Positions 53,164 to 61,180 of a DNA stretch of 64,000 nt are shown piece after piece (the first letter of the stretch is position 1; the number at the start of each line of letters is the position of its first letter). This DNA comes from Lichenibacterium ramalinae (GTDB lineage Bacteria; Pseudomonadota; Alphaproteobacteria; Rhizobiales; Beijerinckiaceae). Under the pieces are notes generated by a model that worked only from the letters and a program-made list of their open reading frames with translations, made no database searches and was not told the DNA's origin. The stretch lies in NCBI RefSeq assembly GCF_004137085.1, contig NZ_QYBC01000004.1, positions 1 through 64,000 of the forward strand, written 5' to 3'. The position numbers and the translations under genes were made by a program.

Positions 53164-55053
53164 ATGTCTCAATACAAACCCGCCGCCGCGGCGGTCGATC
53201 CCCGCGCCCGCACGTCGCTGCTCGCCACCCTGCGCCACCTTTGGCCCTACATCTGGCCGGACGACAGGGCGGACCTCCGGTGGCGCATCTACGCCGCCCT
53301 GGTGCTGATGGTGGTGGCGAAGCTCGTCACGGTGGCGATCCCCTATGCGTTCAAATGGGCCACCGACGCCCTCGTGGGGCGCGAGGACACCGCCGTCCAC
53401 CACCTGCCGGCCCTGTTGGCCGGTCCCCTGGCCCTGACGATGCTCTACGGGCTCCTGCGCATGGTGATGGCCGTGCTGACGCAGGTGCGAGACGCGCTCT
53501 TCGCGTCCGTGGCCATGCATGCGGTGCGCCGCATGGCCAACGACGTCTTCGTCCACCTGCACGACCTGTCGCTGCGCTTCCACCTCGAGCGCAAGACCGG
53601 GGGGCTGACCCGGGTGCTGGAGCGCGGCCGGGGTGCCATCGAGACCATCGTGCGGATGACGATGCTGACCGGCGTGCCGACCATCATCGAATTCGTGCTG
53701 GTGATGGGCGTCTTCCTCCTGCAGTTCGACTGGCGCTACGCCTTGGCGGTCGCCGTGATGATCGCCGCCTACACGCTGTTCACCGGCCTCGCCACCAACT
53801 GGCGCATCTCCATCCGCCAGGTGATGAACGAGAGCGACCAGGACGCCAACACCAAGGCCATCGACAGCCTGCTCAACTTCGAGACCGTGAAGTATTTCGG
53901 CGCCGAGGCGCGCGAGGCGAGCCGCTACGACGTCTCGATGCGCCGCTACGAGCAGATGAGCGTGAAGACTTACGTGTCGCTGGCGGTGCTGAACGCCGGC
54001 CAGGCGATCATCTTCTCGGCCGGCCTCGCCGTCGTGATGGCGATGAGCATCGCGGGCATCCGGGCCGGGCGCAACACGATCGGCGACTTCGTGCTCATCA
54101 ACGCCATGATGGTGCAGCTCTACCAGCCGCTGAACTTCATGGGCCTCGTGTACCGCGAGGTGAAGCAGGCCGTGATCGACATCGACATGATGTCGGCGAT
54201 CCTCGGCCAGACGCCCGAGGTCAGCGACCGGCCGGACGCCCTGCCGCTGCGGGTGACGGAGGGCCACCTGCGCTTCGAGGACGTGTGGTTCCGCTACGAC
54301 GAGAAGCGCGAGATCCTCAAGGGCGTGAGCTTCGACGTGCCGCCCGGCAAGACCGTGGCGGTGGTGGGCCCCTCCGGGGCCGGCAAGTCCACCCTGTCGC
54401 GCCTGCTGTTCCGGTTCTACGAGCCCTATCGCGGCCGCATCACGGTGGACGGCCAGGACATCGCCGCCGTCACCCAGGCCTCGCTGCGCGACGCTATCGG
54501 CATGGTGCCGCAGGACACGGTGCTGTTCAACGACACGCTGGGCTACAACATCCGCTATGGGCGCTGGGGCGCCAGCGAGGCGGAGATCGCCGAAGCGGCG
54601 CGCCTCGCCCAGATCGACGGCTTCGTGGCGGGCGTGCCGGACGGCTATGCCGCGCAGGTCGGCGAGCGCGGGCTCAAGCTGTCGGGTGGCGAGAAGCAGC
54701 GCGTCGCCATCGCCCGCACCATCCTCAAGGCTCCCGCCATCCTGGTGCTCGACGAAGCGACCTCGGCCCTCGACACCTTCACCGAACGCGAGATACAAGA
54801 CGCGCTCGACCGCGTTTCGCGGGGCCGCACGACCGTGGTGATCGCGCATCGCCTGTCGACCGTGGTCAATGCCGACGAGATCCTGGTCCTCGACAAGGGC
54901 GTCATCGTCGAGCGCGGCACCCATGACGGCCTACTCGGGCGCCGGGGCATCTACAGCGCGATGTGGAACCAGCAGCGCGAGGCGGAGGCCGCCGAGGACC
55001 TGCTGCGCGGCATCGCGTCGGTCGACGGGGGGCGCGAGCCCGTCGACGCCTGA
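53164..55053 (+). CDS. Atm1/HMT1-type ABC exporter (fused TMD-NBD)
   Basis: 629 residues. Six membrane helices (about residues 40-330) contain NTKAIDSLLNFETVKYFGAE, the signature of the Atm1/ABCB7 group, and the NBD has GPSGAGKST, LSGGEKQRVAIART, ILVLDEATSALD and the H-loop IAHRLST. Bacterial relatives export glutathione-metal or glutathione-sulfur species. It works as a homodimer in the inner membrane. Confidence 0.92.
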   Translation: MSQYKPAAAAVDPRARTSLLATLRHLWPYIWPDDRADLRWRIYAALVLMVVAKLVTVAIPYAFKWATDALVGREDTAVHHLPALLAGPLALTMLYGLLRMVMAVLTQVRDALFASVAMHAVRRMANDVFVHLHDLSLRFHLERKTGGLTRVLERGRGAIETIVRMTMLTGVPTIIEFVLVMGVFLLQFDWRYALAVAVMIAAYTLFTGLATNWRISIRQVMNESDQDANTKAIDSLLNFETVKYFGAEAREASRYDVSMRRYEQMSVKTYVSLAVLNAGQAIIFSAGLAVVMAMSIAGIRAGRNTIGDFVLINAMMVQLYQPLNFMGLVYREVKQAVIDIDMMSAILGQTPEVSDRPDALPLRVTEGHLRFEDVWFRYDEKREILKGVSFDVPPGKTVAVVGPSGAGKSTLSRLLFRFYEPYRGRITVDGQDIAAVTQASLRDAIGMVPQDTVLFNDTLGYNIRYGRWGASEAEIAEAARLAQIDGFVAGVPDGYAAQVGERGLKLSGGEKQRVAIARTILKAPAILVLDEATSALDTFTEREIQDALDRVSRGRTTVVIAHRLSTVVNADEILVLDKGVIVERGTHDGLLGRRGIYSAMWNQQREAEAAEDLLRGIASVDGGREPVDA

Positions 55054-55254
55054 CCGGGACGCCGGGGGGCGGGGCCGGGGAGACCGGGGCGGGCGGGTTC
55101 GGGCGCGGTCTCGGGCGCGGTCTCGGATCTGAAAATTGGGCGGGGACGGGCCTGCCGAACTGGCCTATGCCATCGGGCGAGGCCCGGCAGAGGCGAAGGG
55201 TAGGATGGCCAGGATGGGGATGATGGTGTCGAAGGCTCGCGCGGGGGCATCTCC

Positions 55255-55953
55255 ATGTCGGTGATCGCGAGCCTCAGGCGGCAGGTCGTGCCCGTCCACC
55301 CGGAAGGCTACGTGTTCATCGCGGGCTTCTTCGTGGCGGCCCTCGTGCTCGATTGGCTGTGGAGCCCGCTCGGCTGGCTCGGCTTCATCGTCACGGCCTG
55401 GTGCGTGTACTTCTTCCGCGACCCGAAGCGCGTGACGCCGATGCGGGACGGGCTGGTGGTGTCGCCGGCGGACGGCACGGTCTCGTCGGTGGGCTTCTTC
55501 GTGCCGCCGCCCGAGCTCGGCCTCGGCGACCGGCCCATGCAGCGCATCTCGGTCTTCATGAGCGTGTTCGACTGCCACGTGAACCGCGCCCCGCTGTCGG
55601 GCCGCATCCTCAAGCTGGCCTACAAGCCCGGCCTGTTCCTGAACGCCGACCTCGACAAGGCGTCGGAGGACAACGAGCGGTCCTCCATGCTGATCGAGAC
55701 CAGCCTCGGCCGCGTGGGCGTGGTGCAGATCGCCGGACTCGTGGCCCGCCGCATCGTGTCTTTCGTGCGCGAGGGCGAGACCGTCGGCGTCGGAGACCGG
55801 TTCGGCCTCATCCGCTTCGGCTCGCGCGTCGACGTCTACCTGCCCGACACCATCCGGGTGATGGTGGGCATCGGCGCCACGGCGATCGCCGGCGAGACCG
55901 TGCTGGCCGACGCCCGCGCCGTCGAGGCTCCCCGCTCCTTCAAGGCCGGGTGA
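55255..55953 (+). CDS. psd: Phosphatidylserine decarboxylase
   Basis: 232 residues, the short proteobacterial/archaeal type. [12 protein letters not shown] holds the Gly-Ser where the proenzyme cuts itself and makes the pyruvoyl group, and [16 protein letters not shown] is the substrate-site motif. A hydrophobic N-terminus ([16 protein letters not shown]) anchors it. It converts PS to PE. GGGGGC precedes ATG 55255. It forms a cluster with pssA, with a cyclase gene in between. Confidence 0.93.
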   Translation: MSVIASLRRQVVPVHPEGYVFIAGFFVAALVLDWLWSPLGWLGFIVTAWCVYFFRDPKRVTPMRDGLVVSPADGTVSSVGFFVPPPELGLGDRPMQRISVFMSVFDCHVNRAPLSGRILKLAYKPGLFLNADLDKASEDNERSSMLIETSLGRVGVVQIAGLVARRIVSFVREGETVGVGDRFGLIRFGSRVDVYLPDTIRVMVGIGATAIAGETVLADARAVEAPRSFKAG

Positions 55954-55956
55954 GCT

Positions 55957-57279
55957 TTGGACGACCCCGCCACCACCGCCCCGACGGCCCACCTCGCGAC
56001 CGACGCCGCCGCGGACGCGCTGCTGCCCGCCGCCGACATCGTCGAACTGCCGGCCGAGCGCCTCGACCGCCTGATGGGCTGGGACCTCGCCTACGGCGTC
56101 GTGCTGGTCGCCGACTGGCTGACGCGCAACGCCCGGCAGAAGGACATGCCGAGCGAGCGCATCGCGCTGCTCTGCGACAAGCTGCTGACGCTCGGCCTGC
56201 CGCTCGACCGCTACGGTTCCTCCACCGAGGTGCTCGACGCGGAGCACGATTCGGTGTCGCGCCTCTGGGTGCGGGGCCGGGGCGTCACGACGCGCACTTA
56301 CGTGCGCAACGGGGACGACGATTCGGGCTACCTCGCGTCGCCCTTCTACGAGGCGGCGCGGACGGGACGGGCGGTCGAGATGCACCTCGCCGAGACGAAC
56401 CCGTCCCGGTTCGGCATCGTCGAGGAGCTGCAGCGGGACGGCTTCACCCATTACCTCTGCGTGCCGATCCCGCTGATGAACGGCGGGCACGGCTGGGTCA
56501 CCTTCGCGACCCGCTACCCGTCCGGCTTCACGCCGCGGGACGTGGCCGCCATGGCGCGGCTCCTGCCCGCCATCGCCATCCTGATCGACCTGCGCTCGAC
56601 GTGGCTGTCGCTCGACAAGCTGCTGCGCACCTACGTGGGCGACGAGCCGCACCGCGCCATCCTGAGGGGCAACACGAAGCGCGGGCAGGTGTCCACGATC
56701 CGCTCCGCCATCCTCTTCGCCGACATGCGCGACTCGATCGGCCGAACCGCGGACCTCGACGCCGTCGCGGCCGTCGGCGTCTTCAACGCCCTGTTCGACT
56801 GCCTGGTGCCGCCCATCGAGAGCCGCAAGGGCGAGGTGCTGAAATACATGGGCGACGGCCTGCTGGCCATCTTCCGCGACGGCCAGGACGGGGACGCGGC
56901 CGACAGGGCTCTGGCGGCCGGCCAGGACGCGCTGAACACGCTGCGCGCCCGCAACCTGAGCCACCCCGAGGAGCCGCCGATCGAGGCCGGCGTGGCCCTG
57001 CACTACGGCGAGGCCGCCTACGGCAACGTGGGCTCGGGGCTGCGGCTCGACTTCACCGTGATTGGCAAGGATGTCGGCCTGACGAGCCGCATCGCCAACC
57101 TCAACCGCCCGCTCGACCAGCCCGTGCTCATGTCGCGCGACTTCGTCGCCCGCCTGCACAGCGCCACCGCGCCGGTGGGGGCCTTCGCGGTGCGGGGCTT
57201 CAAGGACCTCGTCACGGTGTTCCGCCCGGTCTCGCCCGACGAGGCCGTGGCCATCCTGCCCGGAGCCGATGCGGCATGA
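55957..57279 (+). CDS. Class III adenylate/guanylate cyclase
   Basis: 440 residues, no membrane segment. The N-terminal 240 residues look like a GAF-type sensor ([24 protein letters not shown]). The cyclase domain has [11 protein letters not shown] (metal Asp), [14 protein letters not shown] (metal Asp and purine-site Lys) and [16 protein letters not shown]. Lys plus Asp-Phe-Thr point to cAMP rather than cGMP. It starts at TTG 55957, three bases after psd, and overlaps pssA by 4 bases, so it is co-translated with PE-synthesis genes. Confidence 0.88.
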   Translation: MDDPATTAPTAHLATDAAADALLPAADIVELPAERLDRLMGWDLAYGVVLVADWLTRNARQKDMPSERIALLCDKLLTLGLPLDRYGSSTEVLDAEHDSVSRLWVRGRGVTTRTYVRNGDDDSGYLASPFYEAARTGRAVEMHLAETNPSRFGIVEELQRDGFTHYLCVPIPLMNGGHGWVTFATRYPSGFTPRDVAAMARLLPAIAILIDLRSTWLSLDKLLRTYVGDEPHRAILRGNTKRGQVSTIRSAILFADMRDSIGRTADLDAVAAVGVFNALFDCLVPPIESRKGEVLKYMGDGLLAIFRDGQDGDAADRALAAGQDALNTLRARNLSHPEEPPIEAGVALHYGEAAYGNVGSGLRLDFTVIGKDVGLTSRIANLNRPLDQPVLMSRDFVARLHSATAPVGAFAVRGFKDLVTVFRPVSPDEAVAILPGADAA

Positions 57280-58139
57280 TCGACGGTCGCGACCACGACG
57301 CGCTGGACCCGGTGCCGGGCGCCCATGCCGGAGCCCGTCGGCGCCGCTTCCGCAACGTGCCGCTGCGGATCGTGCTGCCGAACCTCATCACGCTGCTGGC
57401 GCTGTGCCTCGGCCTCACCGCCATCCGCTACGCCACCGAGGGCTCCTTCGAGAAGGCCGTCTTCGCCATCGTGGCGGCGGCGGTCTTCGACGGCGTCGAC
57501 GGGCGGCTCGCCCGCGCCCTGAAGGGAACCACGCGCTTCGGGGCGGAACTCGATTCGCTGGCCGACTTCGTCGACTTCGGCGTGGCGCCGGCGCTGACGC
57601 TGTATTTCTGGAACATGCACGAGATCAAGAGCTTCGGCTGGTTCGCCGCCATGGTCTTCGCCATCGCCTGCGCGCTGCGGCTGGCCCGGTTCAACGTCGG
57701 TCTCGACGACCCCGACAAGCCGGCCTGGGCGTCCAACTTCTTCACCGGCATGCCGGCCCCGGCCGGCGCCATCGTGGCGTTGCTGCCCCTCTACCTGCAC
57801 CTGTCGGTGCTGGGCTGGAGCTTCGAGCGCTGGGCCGTCGGCATCGAGATCGTATACCTGCTCGGCGTGGCCGGCCTGATGGCGAGCGCCATCCCGCATT
57901 ATTCGGGCAAGTCGATCGGCCGCGTGCCGCGCGAACAGGTCATCCCGGTTCTCTTCGCCATCGCGGTCTTCGTGCTGCTGCTGGTGACCTTCCCGACCGA
58001 GCTGCTGGCGGCGCTCGTTGTGGTCTTCCTCGGCCTGATCCCCTTCAGCATCCGCTCGCACCGCGCCCACCTGCGGCGCGACGCGGAGCGGCTGAAGCCC
58101 GCCGCTGTTCCGACCGCGGCAGCGGGCGGGGACGCCTGA
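57276..58139 (+). CDS. pssA: CDP-diacylglycerol-serine O-phosphatidyltransferase
   Basis: 287 residues, about eight membrane helices. The CDP-alcohol motif is complete: [28 protein letters not shown], with the catalytic Asp residues. It makes PS from CDP-DAG and serine, the substrate of Psd. ATG 57276 overlaps the cyclase stop (ATGA). A 9-bp hairpin follows the gene. Confidence 0.93.
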   Translation: MIDGRDHDALDPVPGAHAGARRRRFRNVPLRIVLPNLITLLALCLGLTAIRYATEGSFEKAVFAIVAAAVFDGVDGRLARALKGTTRFGAELDSLADFVDFGVAPALTLYFWNMHEIKSFGWFAAMVFAIACALRLARFNVGLDDPDKPAWASNFFTGMPAPAGAIVALLPLYLHLSVLGWSFERWAVGIEIVYLLGVAGLMASAIPHYSGKSIGRVPREQVIPVLFAIAVFVLLLVTFPTELLAALVVVFLGLIPFSIRSHRAHLRRDAERLKPAAVPTAAAGGDA

Positions 58140-58145
58140 TCCCGC

Positions 58146-58179
58146 GTCGGCGCGGGCAGGACGGGCGCGTCGCGCCGAC
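58146..58179 (+). terminator. GC-rich hairpin after pssA
   Basis: GTCGGCGCG (58146-58154) pairs with CGCGCCGAC (58171-58179), 7 bases after the stop. No T-run follows, so termination is plausible but not certain. Confidence 0.4.
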
Positions 58180-58188
58180 GGGTCTCGA

Positions 58189-58569
58189 TCATGGACCGGA
58201 GCGAAATCGCCGAAGGCGAGAGCGCCCCAGTCGTTCGGCATTGGCCTTCACGGTGCGCCGCGCCGGCCGGGATGCCGCCTCGGCGACCGCCACCAGGTCG
58301 GCCATGGCGCCGGCCGGCGTCACCGCCTTCGGGTCGGCCATGCGGCGTGCCGCGACCCGGGTGGCCGCCGCCATGCCTGCCGCGGCCCCGTCGATCGCCG
58401 CTGCCGCTTTCTCGGCGACCATGCGGGTCGATTCCGCCCGGCTCATCGTGCCGGTGGCGATCCGAGGCAGCCGCACCGAAAGGGTCGCCACCGTGGCGGC
58501 GCCGGCCAGCATCATGTCGGCCCAGAGAGCGGGCCCGAACCCGGGGCTGCTGCGTCGGCGTCGGCCCAT
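58189..58569 (-). CDS. Hypothetical Ala-rich protein ending in a REP-like sequence (126 aa)
   Basis: [23 protein letters not shown] leads to Ala-rich helices ([24 protein letters not shown]), somewhat phasin-like. The last residues ([17 protein letters not shown]) are encoded by the REP-like palindrome. ATG 58569 is the sensible start; a longer frame adds 16 Arg-rich codons. It is convergent with pssA. The function is unknown. Confidence 0.5.
   Translation of the reverse strand: MGRRRRSSPGFGPALWADMMLAGAATVATLSVRLPRIATGTMSRAESTRMVAEKAAAAIDGAAAGMAAATRVAARRMADPKAVTPAGAMADLVAVAEAASRPARRTVKANAERLGRSRLRRFRSGP
58198..58228. repeat. REP-like palindrome, copy 2
   Basis: A 31-base inverted-repeat element, the reverse complement of which closely matches 48803-48833 around TCGCCTTCGGCGA. 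It lies inside the 3' end of the hypothetical gene on the minus strand. Confidence 0.65.
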
Positions 58570-58759
58570 CGCGTCGACTCCCCGGCGCCCCTTCCGGAAG
58601 GGAGCCGCGCTCCCCATCCTCTGTTCCCAAACGCGGCATTCTCGATTAGGGTCCCGCCGCTCTCTGACGCGCCCTCCGGCGCGCCATGGCCTGTCGTCGC
58701 CGTGCGGCGGCGCAACGCATCGTGGAGGATTATCCGCGGCGCTCGAAAGATCGGATCAT

Positions 58760-58978
58760 ATGGCGAAGGAAGAATTGCTCGAGTTCCCCGGCACGGTGAC
58801 GGAGTTGCTGCCCAACGCGATGTTTCGCGTGAAGCTCGAGAACGAACACGAGATCACGGCCCATACCGCGGGCAAGATGCGCAAGAACCGGATCCGCGTG
58901 CTGACGGGCGATCGCGTGCTTGTCGAGATGACGCCCTATGATCTGACGAAGGGCCGGATCACGTACCGGTTCAAGTGA
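58760..58978 (+). CDS. infA: Translation initiation factor IF-1
   Basis: 72 residues, full length, one OB fold: [32 protein letters not shown] by parts, [16 protein letters not shown] and [10 protein letters not shown]. It binds the 30S A-site and helps IF-2 and IF-3. It is the first gene of the infA-maf-yacG block. Confidence 0.97.
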   Translation: MAKEELLEFPGTVTELLPNAMFRVKLENEHEITAHTAGKMRKNRIRVLTGDRVLVEMTPYDLTKGRITYRFK

Positions 58979-58988
58979 GGGCTTCGGC

Positions 58989-59642
58989 GTGATCGGACGT
59001 CCGCGCCCCGCAGCCTCCGAGGCGCCGCGTCTGATCCTGGCTTCGGCCTCGCCACGCCGCCTCGCGCTGCTGCAGCAGGTCGGCATCGAGCCCCATGCGC
59101 TGCTGCCGGCCGATGTCGACGAGACGCCGGAGCGGGCGGAACTGCCGCGCGTGCTGGCGGCCCGCCTCGCCGCCACCAAGGCGGAGGCCGCGGCCGCCCT
59201 GTCCGACGCTCGCGGCGAGACCGGCCCCCGCTTCATCCTCGCCGCCGACACGGTGGTGAGCGTCGGGCGGCGCATCCTGCCGAAATGCGAGACGCAGGAC
59301 GAAGCCGAGGCCTGCCTCCGGCTGCTCTCGGGCCGCGCCCATCGCGTCTACACGGGCGTCACCCTGCTCACGCCCCGGGGTGCCAGGCGCCACAGGCTGG
59401 TCGAGACGCGGGTCCGCTTCAAGCGTCTGTCGCTCCTCGACATGGACAGCTACCTCGCCAGCCGCGAATGGAGCGGCAAGGCCGGCGGCTACGCCATCCA
59501 GGGCTTTGCGGCGAGCTTCGTCGTGCGCCTCGTGGGGTCCTATTCCGGGGTGGTCGGGCTGCCGCTGCACGAGACCGTGTCGCTGCTCGCCGGGGAAGGT
59601 TTTCCGGTCCAGGCGGGTTGGGCGGAGCCGCAGCGTCTGTGA
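58989..59642 (+). CDS. maf: Maf family nucleotide pyrophosphatase
   Basis: 217 residues, GTG start 10 bases after inf[19 protein letters not shown] is the Maf loop, [11 protein letters not shown] has the catalytic Asp, and [14 protein letters not shown] is the substrate-side motif of the YhdE-type (dTTP/UTP) enzymes. It removes non-canonical or excess nucleotides. Confidence 0.92.
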   Translation: MIGRPRPAASEAPRLILASASPRRLALLQQVGIEPHALLPADVDETPERAELPRVLAARLAATKAEAAAALSDARGETGPRFILAADTVVSVGRRILPKCETQDEAEACLRLLSGRAHRVYTGVTLLTPRGARRHRLVETRVRFKRLSLLDMDSYLASREWSGKAGGYAIQGFAASFVVRLVGSYSGVVGLPLHETVSLLAGEGFPVQAGWAEPQRL

Positions 59643-59901
59643 GACGCATCGCTCCCGCTCGGAGGCGAGGCCTCAATGCGGGCGTGTGGACGGGCGTGCC
59701 GCTTTTCAACTGGAGTGTGTCGGCGGCGGCATGACATACTCCGGCGGGTATCGGGCCGCGTGTCGCTCGCGCGCTGCCGGCGGAACTGCTCCAGGCTTTC
59801 GACGCCTGCCGGGCTCGATGACCGCAGGGTTGTGATTTTTGCCGGGTACCGCGTCCCGGTGTTCGCGCCGCCGGTTCGAGGGCAGGCACGGGGAGACCGA
59901 C

Positions 59902-60108
59902 ATGGACGAGCCCGCAAACGATAATTCCGGCCCGGTGCCGGCGTCCAAACGCCGGTGTCCCATCTGCGGCCGGCCGGCGGCGCCCGACATGACGCCCTTC
60001 TGCTCGAAACGCTGCGCCGACGTGGACCTGCACCGCTGGCTCGGAGAGGGTTATCGAGTTCCCGTCGAGGTCGACGACGACATGCGGGACAGCCCCGACG
60101 GCGAGTGA
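59902..60108 (+). CDS. yacG: DNA gyrase inhibitor YacG
   Basis: 68 residues with a four-Cys zinc site: CPICGRP (C19, C22) and CSKRCADVDL (C34, C38). YacG binds GyrB and blocks its DNA site. ATG 59902 lies 260 bases after maf; no gene is seen between. Confidence 0.9.
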   Translation: MDEPANDNSGPVPASKRRCPICGRPAAPDMTPFCSKRCADVDLHRWLGEGYRVPVEVDDDMRDSPDGE

Positions 60109-60160
60109 GCGGCCCGGGGATCTCCCAGGCCGCCCGCCGCGGCGCCGATGGCGCCGCCGC

Positions 60161-60418
60161 TCAGTCGTCGTCTTGGCCCTGGGGTTTCGCCGCGGTCGCC
60201 GGGCGCGAGAAGACCGTGCGGCAGGCGGGGCTGAGCTGCGGCTTATGCTGCTGCAGGCAGGCCGTGATGGCGTCCTCGTCGGGAATAAACGAGCTGCAAA
60301 GCCGGTAGACGTCGGGGGTGCAGGCCAGTTGATCGTCGGCACTGCCCCGGTTCTCGGCCCAGGCCGCCGTCGGCAGCGCCAAAGAGACGATGAGCGCCAA
60401 GTAAGCTGTTCTTTTCAC
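60161..60418 (-). CDS. Small secreted Cys-rich protein (85 aa)
   Basis: A signal peptide (MKRTAYLALIVSLALPTAAWA) is followed by a domain with four Cys (CTPDVYRLCSSFIPDEDAITACL, LSPACRTVF), likely two disulfides. Similar short proteins are widespread in Hyphomicrobiales and uncharacterised. It starts at GTG 60418; the frame open before it overlaps tusA. It is convergent with yacG. Confidence 0.65.
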   Translation of the reverse strand: MKRTAYLALIVSLALPTAAWAENRGSADDQLACTPDVYRLCSSFIPDEDAITACLQQHKPQLSPACRTVFSRPATAAKPQGQDDD

Positions 60419-60506
60419 GGCTACGAAGCCTTCCTGTTGCTGTCGGTCGTCAACGCCGCCTCCGGGGAATGGATCCTGCCCGGTGGCCGGCCCTGCCGCG
60501 AGGCCG

Positions 60507-60749
60507 TCACGACTTGCGGATGACGAAGCGCATCTCGGCGCCGTCCCGCGTCGCCGCCACGAGGTGATCGCCTGTCTCGCGCAGCAGGTGCGGAATGTCG
60601 ACCCCGGCGAGCGGGTCCGTGCACCGCACCGCCAGCGTCCCGCCGGGCGCCGTCCGCGCCAGGGCCCGCCGCGCATGCAGGACCGGCAGCGGGCATTTCA
60701 AGCCGCGCAGGTCGAGCATCTCGGAGGGTTTCGCGGTGCCGTCATCCAT
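60507..60749 (-). CDS. TusA family sulfurtransferase
   Basis: 80 residues. LDLRGLKCPLPVLHARRAL has the active Cys in the Cys-Pro-X-Pro motif, and the ferredoxin-like fold ends at VIRKS. TusA-like proteins relay persulfide sulfur for tRNA thiolation or molybdenum cofactor. An ATG three codons earlier (60758) is also possible. Confidence 0.88.
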   Translation of the reverse strand: MDDGTAKPSEMLDLRGLKCPLPVLHARRALARTAPGGTLAVRCTDPLAGVDIPHLLRETGDHLVAATRDGAEMRFVIRKS

Positions 60750-60829
60750 GCCCGCCACTGTCTACCGGTGTCCCGGTCCCGTCCAGTGCGGGCCCGGCCC
60801 GGCCCTTCCGCACGGGCGGCAGAATCGGC

Positions 60830-60858
60830 TGGACAAGCCCCGGAACCCTTCCTATAAG
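60830..60858 (+). promoter_or_regulatory. Promoter of tRNA-Phe
   Basis: TGGACA (60830-60835), a 17-base spacer and TATAAG (60853-60858), 33 bases before the tRNA. Confidence 0.75.
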
Positions 60859-60891
60859 CCCGTCAGTCGCGGCCCCGAGGGGTCCCGAGAC

Positions 60892-60967
60892 GCCCGGGTA
60901 GCTCAGTTGGTAGAGCATGCGACTGAAAATCGCAGTGTCGGTGGTTCGAATCCGCCCCCGGGCACCA
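60892..60967 (+). tRNA. tRNA-Phe (GAA anticodon)
   Basis: 76 nt with encoded CCA. Acceptor stem GCCCGGG/CCCGGGC, D-arm AGCTCAGTTGGTAGAGC, anticodon loop with GAA (GACTGAAAATC), T-arm GTGGTTCGAATCC. Confidence 0.97.
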
Positions 60968-61180
60968 TCTCATGGCGTCGTTCCCGAACGACCGGCTCCC
61001 ATCTAGTCCCACCTCGATCGTTCGTGCCGGCCGTCGCAGGCATGCGCGCCTGGCAGCCGCGGGCCGCGTTCGTTGCTTGGCGGCTGCATGCCGTGCCGGG
61101 ATCTGTTAAGCCCCGGTCTTCCCCGCGCGCAGGGCCGGGCAGGTGACCGTCGGGGCCGAGCGTCCCGGGTCCGGAGTTCC

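Noticed and set aside
55101..55126. Short tandem GGGCGCGGTCTC repeat before psd
   Set aside because: Two units only, in GC-rich sequence; no link to a regulatory element is apparent.
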